Source: Chloroflexota bacterium
GTDB lineage: Bacteria > Chloroflexota > Limnocylindria > Limnocylindrales > CSP1-4
Assembly (NCBI GenBank): GCA_003158495.1
Contig: PMJT01000078.1
Span: forward strand, 1-34,582
DNA: 34,582 nt
Reading direction: 5' to 3'
Each line of letters starts with the position of its first letter. Positions within the stretch are counted from its first letter, which is position 1. Below are positions 9,679-19,025 of the stretch, one piece after another. A program made the translations under genes and the position numbers. Below the pieces are notes generated by a model. The model searched no databases. It saw only the letters and a program-made list of their open reading frames with translations, and was not told where the DNA came from.

Positions 9679-10397
9679 CAGCCCTCCTCGACTCGAGTGA
9701 ACTCCGCGGTCATTACCTCGAGGTGGACACGCATCCGATGCCTGGCGACTTCCGGCTGGTGGTCGCGGACGGCTTCGTACAGGGAGTGGTGCTCCTGGTA
9801 CTCCGCCAGAGCATGCTCCGGCTCCTCGCGCTCGAGCTCGTCGCCCCGCTCGAGGACCTTTGGCATGTACATCCGGACGAAACCGAGCAGCACCTCGTTG
9901 TGGGAGGCGTCGAGTAGCCTCTGGTGGAACCTCGCCGCGGGCCTCACGGTCGATGCGCCGGCTCGGACTGCCTTTTCGTATGCGGCGAGGACCTTCTCCA
10001 TCTCGGTGAGGTCCTCGACAGTGGCCCGTTCCGCCGCCAGGCCGACCATTTCCACCTCGACCAGGACTCGCGCCTCCATCAGGCTGGCCGTCACTCCCCG
10101 GCGCAGCGCCAGCTCGAGGGCGTGCGGAGCGGGCCTCGCGCGCGAAGCGACGAAGTAGCCCTGGCCATGACGGATCTCCACGACGCCGGCCAGCGACAGG
10201 CCGTTGAGGGCCTCCCGCACGGTCGACCGCCCGACGTGGAGCATCTTCATCAACTCGCGCTCGGACGGCAGCTTCTCGCCCGGGCCCAGCTCATCCCGAT
10301 CCATTCTGGCCAGCAGGCTCTCGGCCACTACCTGCGTAAGCCGCTGGCGGTCGACGCGCTCAAGTACGAGGGTTGACTTAGCCATGGATAGGAGCAT
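9678..10397 (-). CDS. GntR/FadR-subfamily transcriptional regulator
   Basis: GPGEKLPSERELMKMLHVGRSTVREALNGLSLAGVVEIRHGQGYFV winged helix plus FCD-like all-helical C-terminus. The start may instead be the internal ATG (MAKSTLVLERV). Confidence 0.92.
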   Translation of the reverse strand: MLLSMAKSTLVLERVDRQRLTQVVAESLLARMDRDELGPGEKLPSERELMKMLHVGRSTVREALNGLSLAGVVEIRHGQGYFVASRARPAPHALELALRRGVTASLMEARVLVEVEMVGLAAERATVEDLTEMEKVLAAYEKAVRAGASTVRPAARFHQRLLDASHNEVLLGFVRMYMPKVLERGDELEREEPEHALAEYQEHHSLYEAVRDHQPEVARHRMRVHLEVMTAEFTRVEEG

Positions 10398-10412
10398 AGC
10401 ATGCCTGCTCAG

Positions 10413-10428
10413 CTGGTCATCAGACCAG
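10413..10428. promoter_or_regulatory. Perfect inverted repeat CTGGTC-ATCA-GACCAG in the divergent intergenic region, candidate operator
   Basis: 6-bp arms with a 4-nt spacer between the divergent FadR-like and SDR genes; TGGT/ACCA half-sites are common for GntR-superfamily regulators. Confidence 0.6.
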
Positions 10429-10449
10429 TTGGCCTCTTCTTGGGCGAGG

Positions 10450-11223
10450 ATGTTGCCGATGGACTTAACCGGTCGCGTTTACGCAGTCAGCGGAGGCGGA
10501 AGCGGGATCGGGCGAGCCACCGTCGAACTGCTGAGATCGAGAGGTGCGGACGTCGCCGCCCTCGATCGCGATCGTTCCCGAGTTGAGGGAGTGGCCACGG
10601 CCTGCGGGGCTCTGGCACTCGTTGCGGATGTCGGTGACGAGGAGGCGGTTCGGGCCGCCTTCGCGACACTGGACGAACGCTTCGGGCGGCTGGACGGAGC
10701 CCTCTCGAATGCCGGCATCGCTCGCGTGGAGGGCCTCCTCCACACCGAGACGGCCGCGTCCTGGGATGAAGTCATCCGGGTCAATCTTCGGGGGACCTTC
10801 CTTTTTGCTCGCGAGGCTCTCGCCCGCATGGTCAAGGGCGGCCGTGGTTCCCTCGTCTGCACCTCCTCGGTGGTATCGACCGCGGCGATCGGCGGCGGTA
10901 CGAACGCCTATACGGCTTCGAAAGGAGCCATCACGGCCCTGGTCCGCCAGCTCGCCGTCGACTACGGCCCGATGGGCATTCGAATCAACGCTGTGGCCCC
11001 GGGGGCGACCGATACGCCCTTGATGTGGGACACGACTCCCCAGGACCAGGTCGAGCCAATCCGCACCATCATCAATGGCGCGGTCCCGATGGCCCGACTG
11101 GGCAGTCCGCTCGACGTCGCTCACGCCGTCGCCTGGTTGCTGTCGGACGAGGCCGCCTACGTCACGGGAGCGGAACTCCTCGTTGACGGTGGCACCAACG
11201 CGAAGTCGACCCTTCCGGTCTGA
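10450..11223 (+). CDS. SDR family oxidoreductase (sugar/alcohol dehydrogenase-like)
   Basis: YAVSGGGSGIGRATVELL, LSNAGIA, YTASKGAITALVRQLAVDYGPMGIRINAVAPGATDTPL, AYVTGAELLVDGG. Confidence 0.95.
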   Translation: MLPMDLTGRVYAVSGGGSGIGRATVELLRSRGADVAALDRDRSRVEGVATACGALALVADVGDEEAVRAAFATLDERFGRLDGALSNAGIARVEGLLHTETAASWDEVIRVNLRGTFLFAREALARMVKGGRGSLVCTSSVVSTAAIGGGTNAYTASKGAITALVRQLAVDYGPMGIRINAVAPGATDTPLMWDTTPQDQVEPIRTIINGAVPMARLGSPLDVAHAVAWLLSDEAAYVTGAELLVDGGTNAKSTLPV

Positions 11224-11244
11224 TCGTCCCAGGCCGGTTTCTCG

Positions 11245-11268
11245 CTGCCGCCTGTTGGAATGCGGCAG
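11245..11268 (+). promoter_or_regulatory. Hairpin CTGCCGC-N10-GCGGCAG just upstream of the permease RBS
   Basis: Perfect 7-bp arms, followed directly by TTTCAAGGAGGA. Confidence 0.4.
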
Positions 11269-11284
11269 TTTCAAGGAGGATGTA

Positions 11285-12805
11285 ATGGCAGTCTCCGCGG
11301 AGAAGATGGGCCCCGAGACTGGGGTAATGGTCGCCCAAACGGAACTCCAGGCTGGCGCTCTCGGCCTGGGTTCGGTCATCGCCCAGGCGATCACCCACGT
11401 GGCCCCCGCAATGGGCTTCCTCACCGGCGCAGCGTTCATCGCGACATATGCCGGCACCGGCGCGCCGCTGGCCTACCTTGGTGCGTTCGTCGTCTGCATG
11501 TCCATCGGGCTCACGCTAATCCAGCTGGCCAAGCACCTGCCGTCTGCCGGCGGCTACTTCACATACGTCAGCCGGACGCTGCACCCTCGCTTCGGCTTCA
11601 TGACGGCGTGGCTCTACTTCCTATACGACCCCACGTGCATGGGCATCAACCTCGCCATCGCGTCGATCATCATCCAGACGACGCTCCATTCCTACGCCGG
11701 CATCGACATCCCGTGGGGCATCATGTCCCTGATAGGCGTTGCGATCGTGATAGGGGTCATGTACCGCGGCGTCAAGATCTCGGGCCGCACGCTGATGGTT
11801 CTCGCGGCCATCGAGATCGCGATCCTGGTGCTGTTCGGGCTGTTCGGCATCCTCAACCCGGGCCCAGGCGGCGTCAGCGGCACGCCGTTCCAGATCGATT
11901 CGAACTTCGGTATCTCCAAGACCGCCGTCGGCATCGTCTTCGCCATCTTCGCGTTCACCGGCTTCGAGGCCGTCGCGCCGATGGCGGAGGAATCGCGCAA
12001 CCCGCGCCGCAATCTCCCGATCGCGATCATCGTCTCGCTGCTGATCATGGGCGCGATGTACGTGTTCTGCGTCTTCGGCCTCGTGGTCGGATGGGGCACC
12101 AACACCTACGACACGACCTTTGCAGGCGCGAGCACGAACGCGTTCATGGATCTGGCCGTTCGCCTGTGGGGCAAGGAAGGGTACCTGTTGCTGCTCCTTG
12201 CGATCGTCAACAGCGTTCTGGCCGTTTCCATCTCCGCGGGCAACGCAGGCACCCGCGTCTGGTTCTCCATGGCTCGCGGTGGCGCCTTCCCGGCGTGGTT
12301 CGGCAAAGTACATCCCAAGTACAAGACCCCGGTCAACGCGATCATCGCCTACGCGGTGGTCTCGCTCGTGCTCGAGTTCGGCGGCGCCTGGGTCTTCGGC
12401 GGCGGCCCGCTCGGCAACGGCAATACCCAGAGCTTCGCTCCCGACCAGCTGTTCTTCTGGGCCGGCACCGCGATCACCCTTGGGCTGATCGGCGTTTACG
12501 GTCTCGGCAACATCGGCGTCATCCGCTACTACTGGACCGAGCGTCGCGACGAATTCAACTGGTTCTGGCACGTCGCAATGCCGGTGATCAGCTGTATCGC
12601 CATCCTCCTTGTCGGCTACAACTCGCTCCTCGGCCTTGCCTTCCCGTTCAACCTCGCGCCGGTCTTCGTCGTGGTCTGGATCGTGCTCGGCATCGCCGTT
12701 CTCGCCTTTGCCCGAATGAAGGGCAACGAGGAGTGGCTCCTCAAGGCGGGCGAGGTCGCCTACGAGCACCAGGCATCTCCTGAGGAACTTGCAGGCACTA
12801 TCTAG
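11285..12805 (+). CDS. APC superfamily amino acid permease
   Basis: RBS AAGGAGGA; ALGLGSVIAQAITHVAPAMGFLTG..., multiple TM segments, IFAFTGFEAVAPMAEESRNPRRNLPIAI. Confidence 0.93.
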   Translation: MAVSAEKMGPETGVMVAQTELQAGALGLGSVIAQAITHVAPAMGFLTGAAFIATYAGTGAPLAYLGAFVVCMSIGLTLIQLAKHLPSAGGYFTYVSRTLHPRFGFMTAWLYFLYDPTCMGINLAIASIIIQTTLHSYAGIDIPWGIMSLIGVAIVIGVMYRGVKISGRTLMVLAAIEIAILVLFGLFGILNPGPGGVSGTPFQIDSNFGISKTAVGIVFAIFAFTGFEAVAPMAEESRNPRRNLPIAIIVSLLIMGAMYVFCVFGLVVGWGTNTYDTTFAGASTNAFMDLAVRLWGKEGYLLLLLAIVNSVLAVSISAGNAGTRVWFSMARGGAFPAWFGKVHPKYKTPVNAIIAYAVVSLVLEFGGAWVFGGGPLGNGNTQSFAPDQLFFWAGTAITLGLIGVYGLGNIGVIRYYWTERRDEFNWFWHVAMPVISCIAILLVGYNSLLGLAFPFNLAPVFVVVWIVLGIAVLAFARMKGNEEWLLKAGEVAYEHQASPEELAGTI

Positions 12806-12831
12806 GAACCTGCAGGAACCCCCGTAACCCC

Positions 12832-13920
12832 GTGGAACCGTTCCGCGCGCGGTGTCTCCGAGCGGGCGAGATCGCCCGCTCGGAAGGCGCCGACTCGCTG
12901 CTCGTAACGGATCCGGCCACCGTCCTGTGGCTGACCGGCGTCGAGCAGGACATCGAGTTCGGGCCGATGTACCCGTTCACAGCGGGGACGCTGGTACAGC
13001 TCCGGACCGATGGTTCGGGCACCCTGATCATTTCCTCGGACGACGAGGCCGCGGCACCAGCAGTCCGCGGCCTCGTCGTAAAGACGTACGAGGCCTACAG
13101 CCTCGGGCGGCTGAAGCCCTTTGCCAACGCCCGCGCCCAGCTCGACATGGGCGGCCTCGTTGCCATCGAAGGCCACTCGGCGACGGCGACGCTGCTCGAA
13201 GGCGCCCGGTGGGTGGACGTGGGCACGAAGCTCCGCTGGCTCCGGACCGTCAAGGACGGCGCGGAGATCGCCGCGATACGAAAGACATGCGCCGTCGTCT
13301 CAGCCGGCCAGCGAGCCTTCAGGCTCGTCGCGCGACCCGGCCGGCGCGAGATCGAAGTCTTCTCGGACGTCCATGCCGCCATGGAGGCCGAGGCCGGGAG
13401 GAGAGTTCCGGTGTCCTGCGATCTGCTCTCCGGGCCGCGCCTGATGGAGGTCGGCCGACCGCCGACAGATCGGCTCATGGCGACCGATGAGCTCGCCTTG
13501 TGCGATCTCCTGGCCCGCCACGGCGGCCAGTGGGCAGATTCATGCACGACCATCTGTCTCGGCACTCCGACCGGCGAGATGCGCAGACTCCACGACACTC
13601 TTCGGCGGGCCCTGGATGCGGTGCTGGCGGCGGCACGGCCGGGTGCCGTGGCCGGCGATCTAGATCGACTGGCCCGCTCGCAGATCGCCGAGGCAGGCTA
13701 CACGTACCCGCACCACACCGGACACGGCGTCGGCTCGGGGCTGCACGAGGAGCCGCGGATCGTGCCCAATTCCACAGCTGTTCTCGAGGCCGGCATGGTG
13801 ATCGCCTTCGAGCCCGCAGGGTTCGGCGGCGGCATCGGAGCTCGCATAGAACACACGGTGCTCATCGGTGAGCACGGGCCGGAAGTCTTGACCGACTACG
13901 ACACTCGCCTCGAACTCTGA
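12832..13920 (+). CDS. M24 family metallopeptidase (Xaa-Pro peptidase/creatinase fold)
   Basis: LLVTDPATVLWLTGV, LRWLRTVKDGAEIAAIRK, DLLARHGGQWADSCTTICLG, HHTGHGVGSGLHEEPRI, LEAGMVIAFEPAGFGGGIGARIEHTVLI. Confidence 0.93.
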   Translation: MEPFRARCLRAGEIARSEGADSLLVTDPATVLWLTGVEQDIEFGPMYPFTAGTLVQLRTDGSGTLIISSDDEAAAPAVRGLVVKTYEAYSLGRLKPFANARAQLDMGGLVAIEGHSATATLLEGARWVDVGTKLRWLRTVKDGAEIAAIRKTCAVVSAGQRAFRLVARPGRREIEVFSDVHAAMEAEAGRRVPVSCDLLSGPRLMEVGRPPTDRLMATDELALCDLLARHGGQWADSCTTICLGTPTGEMRRLHDTLRRALDAVLAAARPGAVAGDLDRLARSQIAEAGYTYPHHTGHGVGSGLHEEPRIVPNSTAVLEAGMVIAFEPAGFGGGIGARIEHTVLIGEHGPEVLTDYDTRLEL

Positions 13921-13930
13921 AAGGTACGGC

Positions 13931-15220
13931 GTGACCCCGAACGAATCGTCCAACACCCACGCACTCACTCCGGACGCGGCTCGGGCCGGCCTGACGGGCC
14001 TGCTCGCACGCCACGAGGCGTGGCGGGCCAACTGCCTGAACCTCATCGCGTCCGAGAACGTGCTGAGTCCCGCCGTCCGCGCCGCTCTCGACTCGGACCT
14101 GATCCACCGCTACGCCGACTACACGGGGCGTGACCTCGGCGCGCGGCGGTATCGCGGGACGCGCTACGTGGTCGAGATAGAGCGCGAGGTGGAGCGGCTC
14201 GCCCGGCAGGTGTTCAGGGCCGAGTACGTCGAACTGCGGGCGATCGCGGGTCACCTGGCGGGGGCTGGCGTGCTGATGGCCCTGTGCAAGCCCGGGGACA
14301 TGGTGCTCGAGATCGGCCGCGACGGAGGCGGGCATCGCGAGGCCGGCAAGTTCGCCGCAAGCGAACTCGCCCACCTGGAAGTGCGCCACCTGCCGATAGA
14401 CGCGGACCGGTACAACGTGGACCCGGTCGCCGCGGCCGCGCTTATCGCCGAAGTCAGGCCCCGAGTGGTGATCCTGGGGTCGAGCAACTTCGTCTTCCCC
14501 CATCCCGTACGGGAGATCCGAGCCGCCGTCAATGTCGTGCCCGGCTGCTACCTGGTCTACGACGCCTCTCACGTGATGGGGCTACTGGCCGGCCGCCGCT
14601 TCCAGGATCCGCTCGGCGAAGGAGCGGACGTGGTCTTCGGCAGCACCCACAAGACCTTCTTCGGGCCCCAGGGCGGGATCGTCTTCACGAACCGGGAGGA
14701 CCTGATCACCCGCATCTCCGACGTCGTGTACCCGGGCCTGGTCACCAACCACCATCCATTCCGGATGCCGGCGCTCGGGATCGCCCTGGCCGAGATGCTC
14801 GAGTTTGGGCCGGCATACGCGGAACAGGTGATCGCCAACAGCCAGGCCCTCGGCGAGGCGCTCGTGGCCGAGAGTATCCCGGTCGTCACCGACGGCAGCA
14901 CTCCGCCCAGGTACAGCGCCTCGCACACGCTGATGCTCCGCGTGGCAGACTTCGGCACCGCGGACGCCATGGCGCTTCAGCTCGAGGCCGCGGGAATCAT
15001 CACGACCGGTGGGTTGCTCCCCGACGCGTTGGGCGGCCAGGGGATCCGGGTTGGGACGCAGGAGATGACCCGGCGCGGCCTCCGGCAGGCGGACATGGCC
15101 CGCGTGGCCGGGTTCATCGCCGAAGCTCTGCGCGACGAGAGACCCGGCGCCGACATCGCGGGCGACGTGGCCGACTTTGTGAGCGACCTCGGCCCGCTCC
15201 GATTCAGCTGGGCGTCATGA
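13931..15220 (+). CDS. Serine hydroxymethyltransferase-like PLP enzyme (noncanonical)
   Basis: LNLIASENVLSPAVRAAL, GARRYRGTRYVVEIE, YLVYDASHVMGLLAG, VVFGSTHKTFFGPQGGIVFT; divergent elsewhere. GTG start. Confidence 0.85.
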   Translation: MTPNESSNTHALTPDAARAGLTGLLARHEAWRANCLNLIASENVLSPAVRAALDSDLIHRYADYTGRDLGARRYRGTRYVVEIEREVERLARQVFRAEYVELRAIAGHLAGAGVLMALCKPGDMVLEIGRDGGGHREAGKFAASELAHLEVRHLPIDADRYNVDPVAAAALIAEVRPRVVILGSSNFVFPHPVREIRAAVNVVPGCYLVYDASHVMGLLAGRRFQDPLGEGADVVFGSTHKTFFGPQGGIVFTNREDLITRISDVVYPGLVTNHHPFRMPALGIALAEMLEFGPAYAEQVIANSQALGEALVAESIPVVTDGSTPPRYSASHTLMLRVADFGTADAMALQLEAAGIITTGGLLPDALGGQGIRVGTQEMTRRGLRQADMARVAGFIAEALRDERPGADIAGDVADFVSDLGPLRFSWAS

Positions 15221-16725
15221 GCGAGACTGCCGCCCGCACGGGTGACCTCGTGCTGGCAATCGACGTAGGCCTGACCAACTGCAAGGCCGTTCTGTTCGAC
15301 CTCGACGGCCAGATCGTCAGCCGCATGGCGGTTCCCTATGAGACCAGTCGACCCACGCGGGACCGGGTAGAGCAGGATCCGGGCGCCTGGTGGGAAGCCG
15401 CGATCGTGGCGGTGCGCTGCGTGATAGCCCAGAAGACGCGACGATCCCGACGCGTGCTCGCCATCGGCGTCACGGCGCACATGCACGCCCTGGCCTGCGT
15501 CAATGCCAAGTTGCGGCCGCTCGGCCCGGCCCTGATCCTCGGCGACCGCCGCGCGACCGGCGAGGCAGAGGAGATAACCACGGAAGTCGGGGAGGATGTC
15601 GTCTACCGGACGACCGGGACGGTGATGGACCCCTCGATGCCCGCGGCGAAGATTCGCTGGCTGTGGCGCAACGAGCCGGAGCGCTGGTCCGAGACGGCCT
15701 GGTTCCTCGGCTGCAAGGACTTCCTTCGGGCCAGGTTGACCGGTGAGGTCGCCACGGAACCGGTGGACGCGTGCGCCACTTCCCTCTACGACCTTGGCCG
15801 CGCCGGCTGGTCCGAGACGATCGCCGAAGCCGCCCGCGCGCCGCTGTACACCCTGCCGCCGATCCGCCGGCCCGAGTCGATGGCGGGCGGCCTCCTGCCG
15901 GCGGCCGCCGCACAGCTCGGCCTGCCGAACGGCACCCCGGTAATCATCGGCGCGGGCGACGACATCGAAGTCCTCGGCAACGGGCTCCTCGACGCGGGTC
16001 AGAGCCTGGAGCACCTCGGCACGACGGGCTCGATCCTGGCGGTTGCTGCGTCGGCTACGCCCGACCCGACGCGGGCACTCGAGCTGTATCCCCACACGAT
16101 CGACGGCCTGTGGGTCATCGGTGGTTCGATGACCGCGGCTGGAGCCGCGCTCGATTGGGCCGCACGCTCCCTTGGCTACAGGTCCGTCAAGGAAGCTGCC
16201 GGGTGCCTCACCGCGTGGCCAACCGCGGCGCATGCGCCCGTGTTTCTGCCAAATCTAGAAGGGTCCCGAAGCCCCCGACGCGAACCGTTCGAGCGGGGAG
16301 CTTGGCTGGGCATGCGGCCCGACACGAGCAGGGCCGATCTGATGCTGGCGGCGTTCGAAGGAGTCGCGCAGGGCATCCAGGCAATCCTGGCCCGGACCGA
16401 GGAACTCGTCGGCGCCACGGGACCGATCACGGTAAGCGCAGGCGAAAGCGCCGACCCGGGCTGGCTTCAGGTTCGGGCCGACGTCTACGGCCGACCGCTC
16501 GCCGTGCTCGAAACGTCCGAACCGACCGCCCTCGGCCTTCTCACGCTCGCGACGGCGGCCCTCGGAGTCGACGAGTCGCCGGCTGCCGCGGTGCGCCGCA
16601 TCGTCCGCGTCGCGAAGCTCGTCGAGCCGCGGCCGGCCGGCACGCGAGCCAGGCGTCTCGAGGTGGTCGCCGCACTGGGCCTGGCGCTGCGAGACACGTG
16701 GCAGGTGCTGGCGGGGGCGGAATGA
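15217..16725 (+). CDS. FGGY family carbohydrate kinase
   Basis: [83 protein letters not shown]; start overlaps the previous stop (ATGA). Confidence 0.93.
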   Translation: MSETAARTGDLVLAIDVGLTNCKAVLFDLDGQIVSRMAVPYETSRPTRDRVEQDPGAWWEAAIVAVRCVIAQKTRRSRRVLAIGVTAHMHALACVNAKLRPLGPALILGDRRATGEAEEITTEVGEDVVYRTTGTVMDPSMPAAKIRWLWRNEPERWSETAWFLGCKDFLRARLTGEVATEPVDACATSLYDLGRAGWSETIAEAARAPLYTLPPIRRPESMAGGLLPAAAAQLGLPNGTPVIIGAGDDIEVLGNGLLDAGQSLEHLGTTGSILAVAASATPDPTRALELYPHTIDGLWVIGGSMTAAGAALDWAARSLGYRSVKEAAGCLTAWPTAAHAPVFLPNLEGSRSPRREPFERGAWLGMRPDTSRADLMLAAFEGVAQGIQAILARTEELVGATGPITVSAGESADPGWLQVRADVYGRPLAVLETSEPTALGLLTLATAALGVDESPAAAVRRIVRVAKLVEPRPAGTRARRLEVVAALGLALRDTWQVLAGAE

Positions 16726-17672
16726 CGGCGATCCGGATCGTCGCATTCAGCGGGCTGGACGAGCGCCGCCACATGGCCGCCGTCGACGACCTGGGGCGTG
16801 GCTATGACCTGGGCCCGGGCGAACTCCACGAGTTGATTGAACGCGCCCGACTCGCCGGGAAGTGGCCGGCCGAGCTGGTTGCCGAAATGCTGGAGGTCGC
16901 ACCCACAGGGAGCAGTGTCGTTCTCGACGAGATCCTGGCCCGGGTCGGCCGCCCTGGCCCCACCGGCACCCCGGACGCGGTCGGCGACATGTCCCTCGAC
17001 GTGCCAGTAGCCGCGCCCGAGGTATGGGCTGCGGGCGTCACCTACCGGCGCTCGCGCGAGGCTCGCGAAGCCGAGACCGCCGCCTCCACGAAGGACATCT
17101 ACTCGCGCGTCTACGAAGCCGAGCGTCCCGAGCTATTCCTCAAAGACGCCGGGGGCCGGCGAACGGTCCCATCGGGGGGAACAATCCGCGTCAGGTCGGA
17201 CAGTGTCTGGAGCGTCCCGGAGCCCGAACTGGCGCTGGTTCTCGACGCCGACGGCCGCGTCGTAGGCTACACGGCGGCAAACGACGTGTCGGCTCGAGAC
17301 ATCGAGGGAGCAAACCCGCTCTACCTGCCGCAGGCGAAGGTCTACTTCGGATCCTGCGCGCTGGGGCCGGCAGTTCTCCTGGCCCGCGGCGAGGCGATGC
17401 CGAGCTTCGCAATCGATCTGCATGTGATCGGCCCGGATGGCATGACCGCCTTCGAAGGCGCGACGAGTACCAGCGCGATGGCGAGGTCGTTCGACGATCT
17501 CGTCCGGGCGCTGTTGCGCGACAACGTGATCGGCGACGGTACGGTGCTCTCTACGGGAACCGGTGTCGTGCCGCCGGAGGCCTTCACGCTCACGGCAGGG
17601 CAGCGCGTCGAGATCCGTATCTACGGCATCGGGACGCTCTGGAACATGGTCGAGCACGGCAGGTTGCGATGA
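16722..17672 (+). CDS. Fumarylacetoacetate hydrolase family protein, resembling 2-keto-3-deoxy-pentonate (arabinonate/xylonate) dehydratases
   Basis: [19 protein letters not shown]...[22 protein letters not shown]...[64 protein letters not shown] overlap with the kinase. Confidence 0.88.
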   Translation: MTAIRIVAFSGLDERRHMAAVDDLGRGYDLGPGELHELIERARLAGKWPAELVAEMLEVAPTGSSVVLDEILARVGRPGPTGTPDAVGDMSLDVPVAAPEVWAAGVTYRRSREAREAETAASTKDIYSRVYEAERPELFLKDAGGRRTVPSGGTIRVRSDSVWSVPEPELALVLDADGRVVGYTAANDVSARDIEGANPLYLPQAKVYFGSCALGPAVLLARGEAMPSFAIDLHVIGPDGMTAFEGATSTSAMARSFDDLVRALLRDNVIGDGTVLSTGTGVVPPEAFTLTAGQRVEIRIYGIGTLWNMVEHGRLR

Positions 17673-17990
17673 CGACGAATGAGACCATCGAGGTTCGCAA
17701 GCCGGCTGCACCGGAGAGACTCCTCGACACCTTCACGCCCCCGGATCCCGAAAAGCTCAGGGCGCTCGTTTCGGGAGCGTCGCAGCTATCTATAGCCGCG
17801 ACGTGGGGCGCGCCTGGCGACTGGCGCGGGAAATGGACTTCGGCATGATCCGCATCAACGCCCCCGCGACCGGCGTGGACTACTGCGTGCCCTTCGGTGG
17901 AGAGAAGGCTTCGAGCTACAGCCGCGCGAGCAGGGCGGCGCCGCCCTCAACGTCTACACGCAAGCCCGGACCGTCTTCTTCCGTGGATGA
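17669..17990 (+). pseudogene. Aldehyde dehydrogenase (2-ketoglutarate-semialdehyde-dehydrogenase-like) with large internal deletion and frameshift
   Basis: N-terminal [34 protein letters not shown] joins, in another frame, AIYSRDVGRAWRLAREMDFGMIRINAPATGVDYCVPFGGEKASSYSR and, in a third frame, REQGGAALNVYTQARTVFFRG* (TGA 17988-17990). Confidence 0.85.
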
Positions 17991-18026
17991 AGACCGCGTC
18001 GGAATTGATAGTTCGGAGGTGAGCTG

Positions 18027-19025
18027 GTGAGCGATCCCGGGCGGACCTTTCTCGGCGTCGACGGTGGGCAGACCGGGAGCCGGGCCGTCCTCGTCGACGA
18101 AACCGGCCACGTGCTGCGCCGCGCCGAGGCCAATGGGTTGATCCACGTCCTGGAGCCCCGGGGCGACGAACTGCTCCGGACGGCCCTCGGGTCGCTTCGT
18201 GACCAGACCACGATCGACGGCAAGGCACCTGACGTGATCTTCCTGGGACTGACTGCAGTTGTGCCAGGAACTGCCAGCGAACCACCAGGCATCGCCATCG
18301 CGGCCGAGATATGGCCGGATTCGGAGCGGGTCGTGGTCGAGGGCGACGGCATCATCGCCTGGGCCGGCGCCACCGGCGGCGCCCCGGGTGTCTGCGCAAT
18401 GGCCGGCACCGGATCCGTGGTCGAGGCCGTGAACGAGCGCGGCGAGAGGGTGGAGACGGGTGGCTGGGCGTACCTCTTCGGCGACCCGGGGAGCGGCTGG
18501 GACATCGGCTCGACCGCAGTGCGGCGGATGCTCCAGCGCTGGGATCGGGACCGTACCGTGTCGGCGGTCGGCCAGGCCGTCCTCGATGGCACCCATTCCG
18601 CGATCCCGCCGGAAGTGCCCGACCGCGTCTACTCGCGCGAGATCGACTACGTCGAGATCGCCAGGCTGGCCGAGAAGATAACCGGCCTGGCACTCACGGG
18701 CGACCCGGAGGCCCGCGAGATCGTTTCCGGAGCAGCCGCCGCATTCGCGGCCGACGCCGCCGCCGCGATCGGCCGGCTGACCTGGGAGAACGAGCCGATC
18801 CTCGTCGGCGCGCTCGGCCGGATCTTCCGCGCGGGCGACGTATACCGCTCGTCGTTCCTTGCCACACTCGAGAAGCTCACGCCGCGTCGCGTCCGCCTCG
18901 CCGACCCGGTGCTGACGGGCCTGGGCGGCGCCGCCCTGCTGGCCCTCAGGACTGGTGGCATAGAGCCGAGCGCGCAGATCGTGGCGACGCTGATCGTCGA
19001 AGGCCTCGGTGGCGGCGATGCCTGA
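18027..19025 (+). CDS. BadF/BadG/BcrA/BcrD-type ATPase, N-acetylglucosamine-kinase-like
   Basis: GTG with RBS GGAGGTGAGCTG; FLGVDGGQTGSRAVLVDETG, AMAGTGSVVEAV, GGWAYLFGDPGSGWDIG. Confidence 0.9.
   Translation: MSDPGRTFLGVDGGQTGSRAVLVDETGHVLRRAEANGLIHVLEPRGDELLRTALGSLRDQTTIDGKAPDVIFLGLTAVVPGTASEPPGIAIAAEIWPDSERVVVEGDGIIAWAGATGGAPGVCAMAGTGSVVEAVNERGERVETGGWAYLFGDPGSGWDIGSTAVRRMLQRWDRDRTVSAVGQAVLDGTHSAIPPEVPDRVYSREIDYVEIARLAEKITGLALTGDPEAREIVSGAAAAFAADAAAAIGRLTWENEPILVGALGRIFRAGDVYRSSFLATLEKLTPRRVRLADPVLTGLGGAALLALRTGGIEPSAQIVATLIVEGLGGGDA

Noticed and set aside
8470-10158. 562-aa plus-strand ORF across the enolase/epimerase/FadR genes
   Set aside because: Antisense to three well-supported genes; low-complexity composition without motifs.
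11621-12769. 382-aa minus-strand ORF opposite the permease
   Set aside because: Arg/Asp/Glu/His-rich translation, typical of antisense reading of a high-GC membrane protein gene; the plus strand is a convincing APC permease.
14977-16233. 418-aa minus-strand ORF
   Set aside because: Antisense shadow of the SHMT-like/FGGY genes; Arg/Gly-rich composition.
14284-16725. 813-aa ORF including the FGGY kinase frame
   Set aside because: The N-terminal part is an out-of-frame reading of the SHMT-like gene; the real kinase starts at 15217 with an ATGA overlap.
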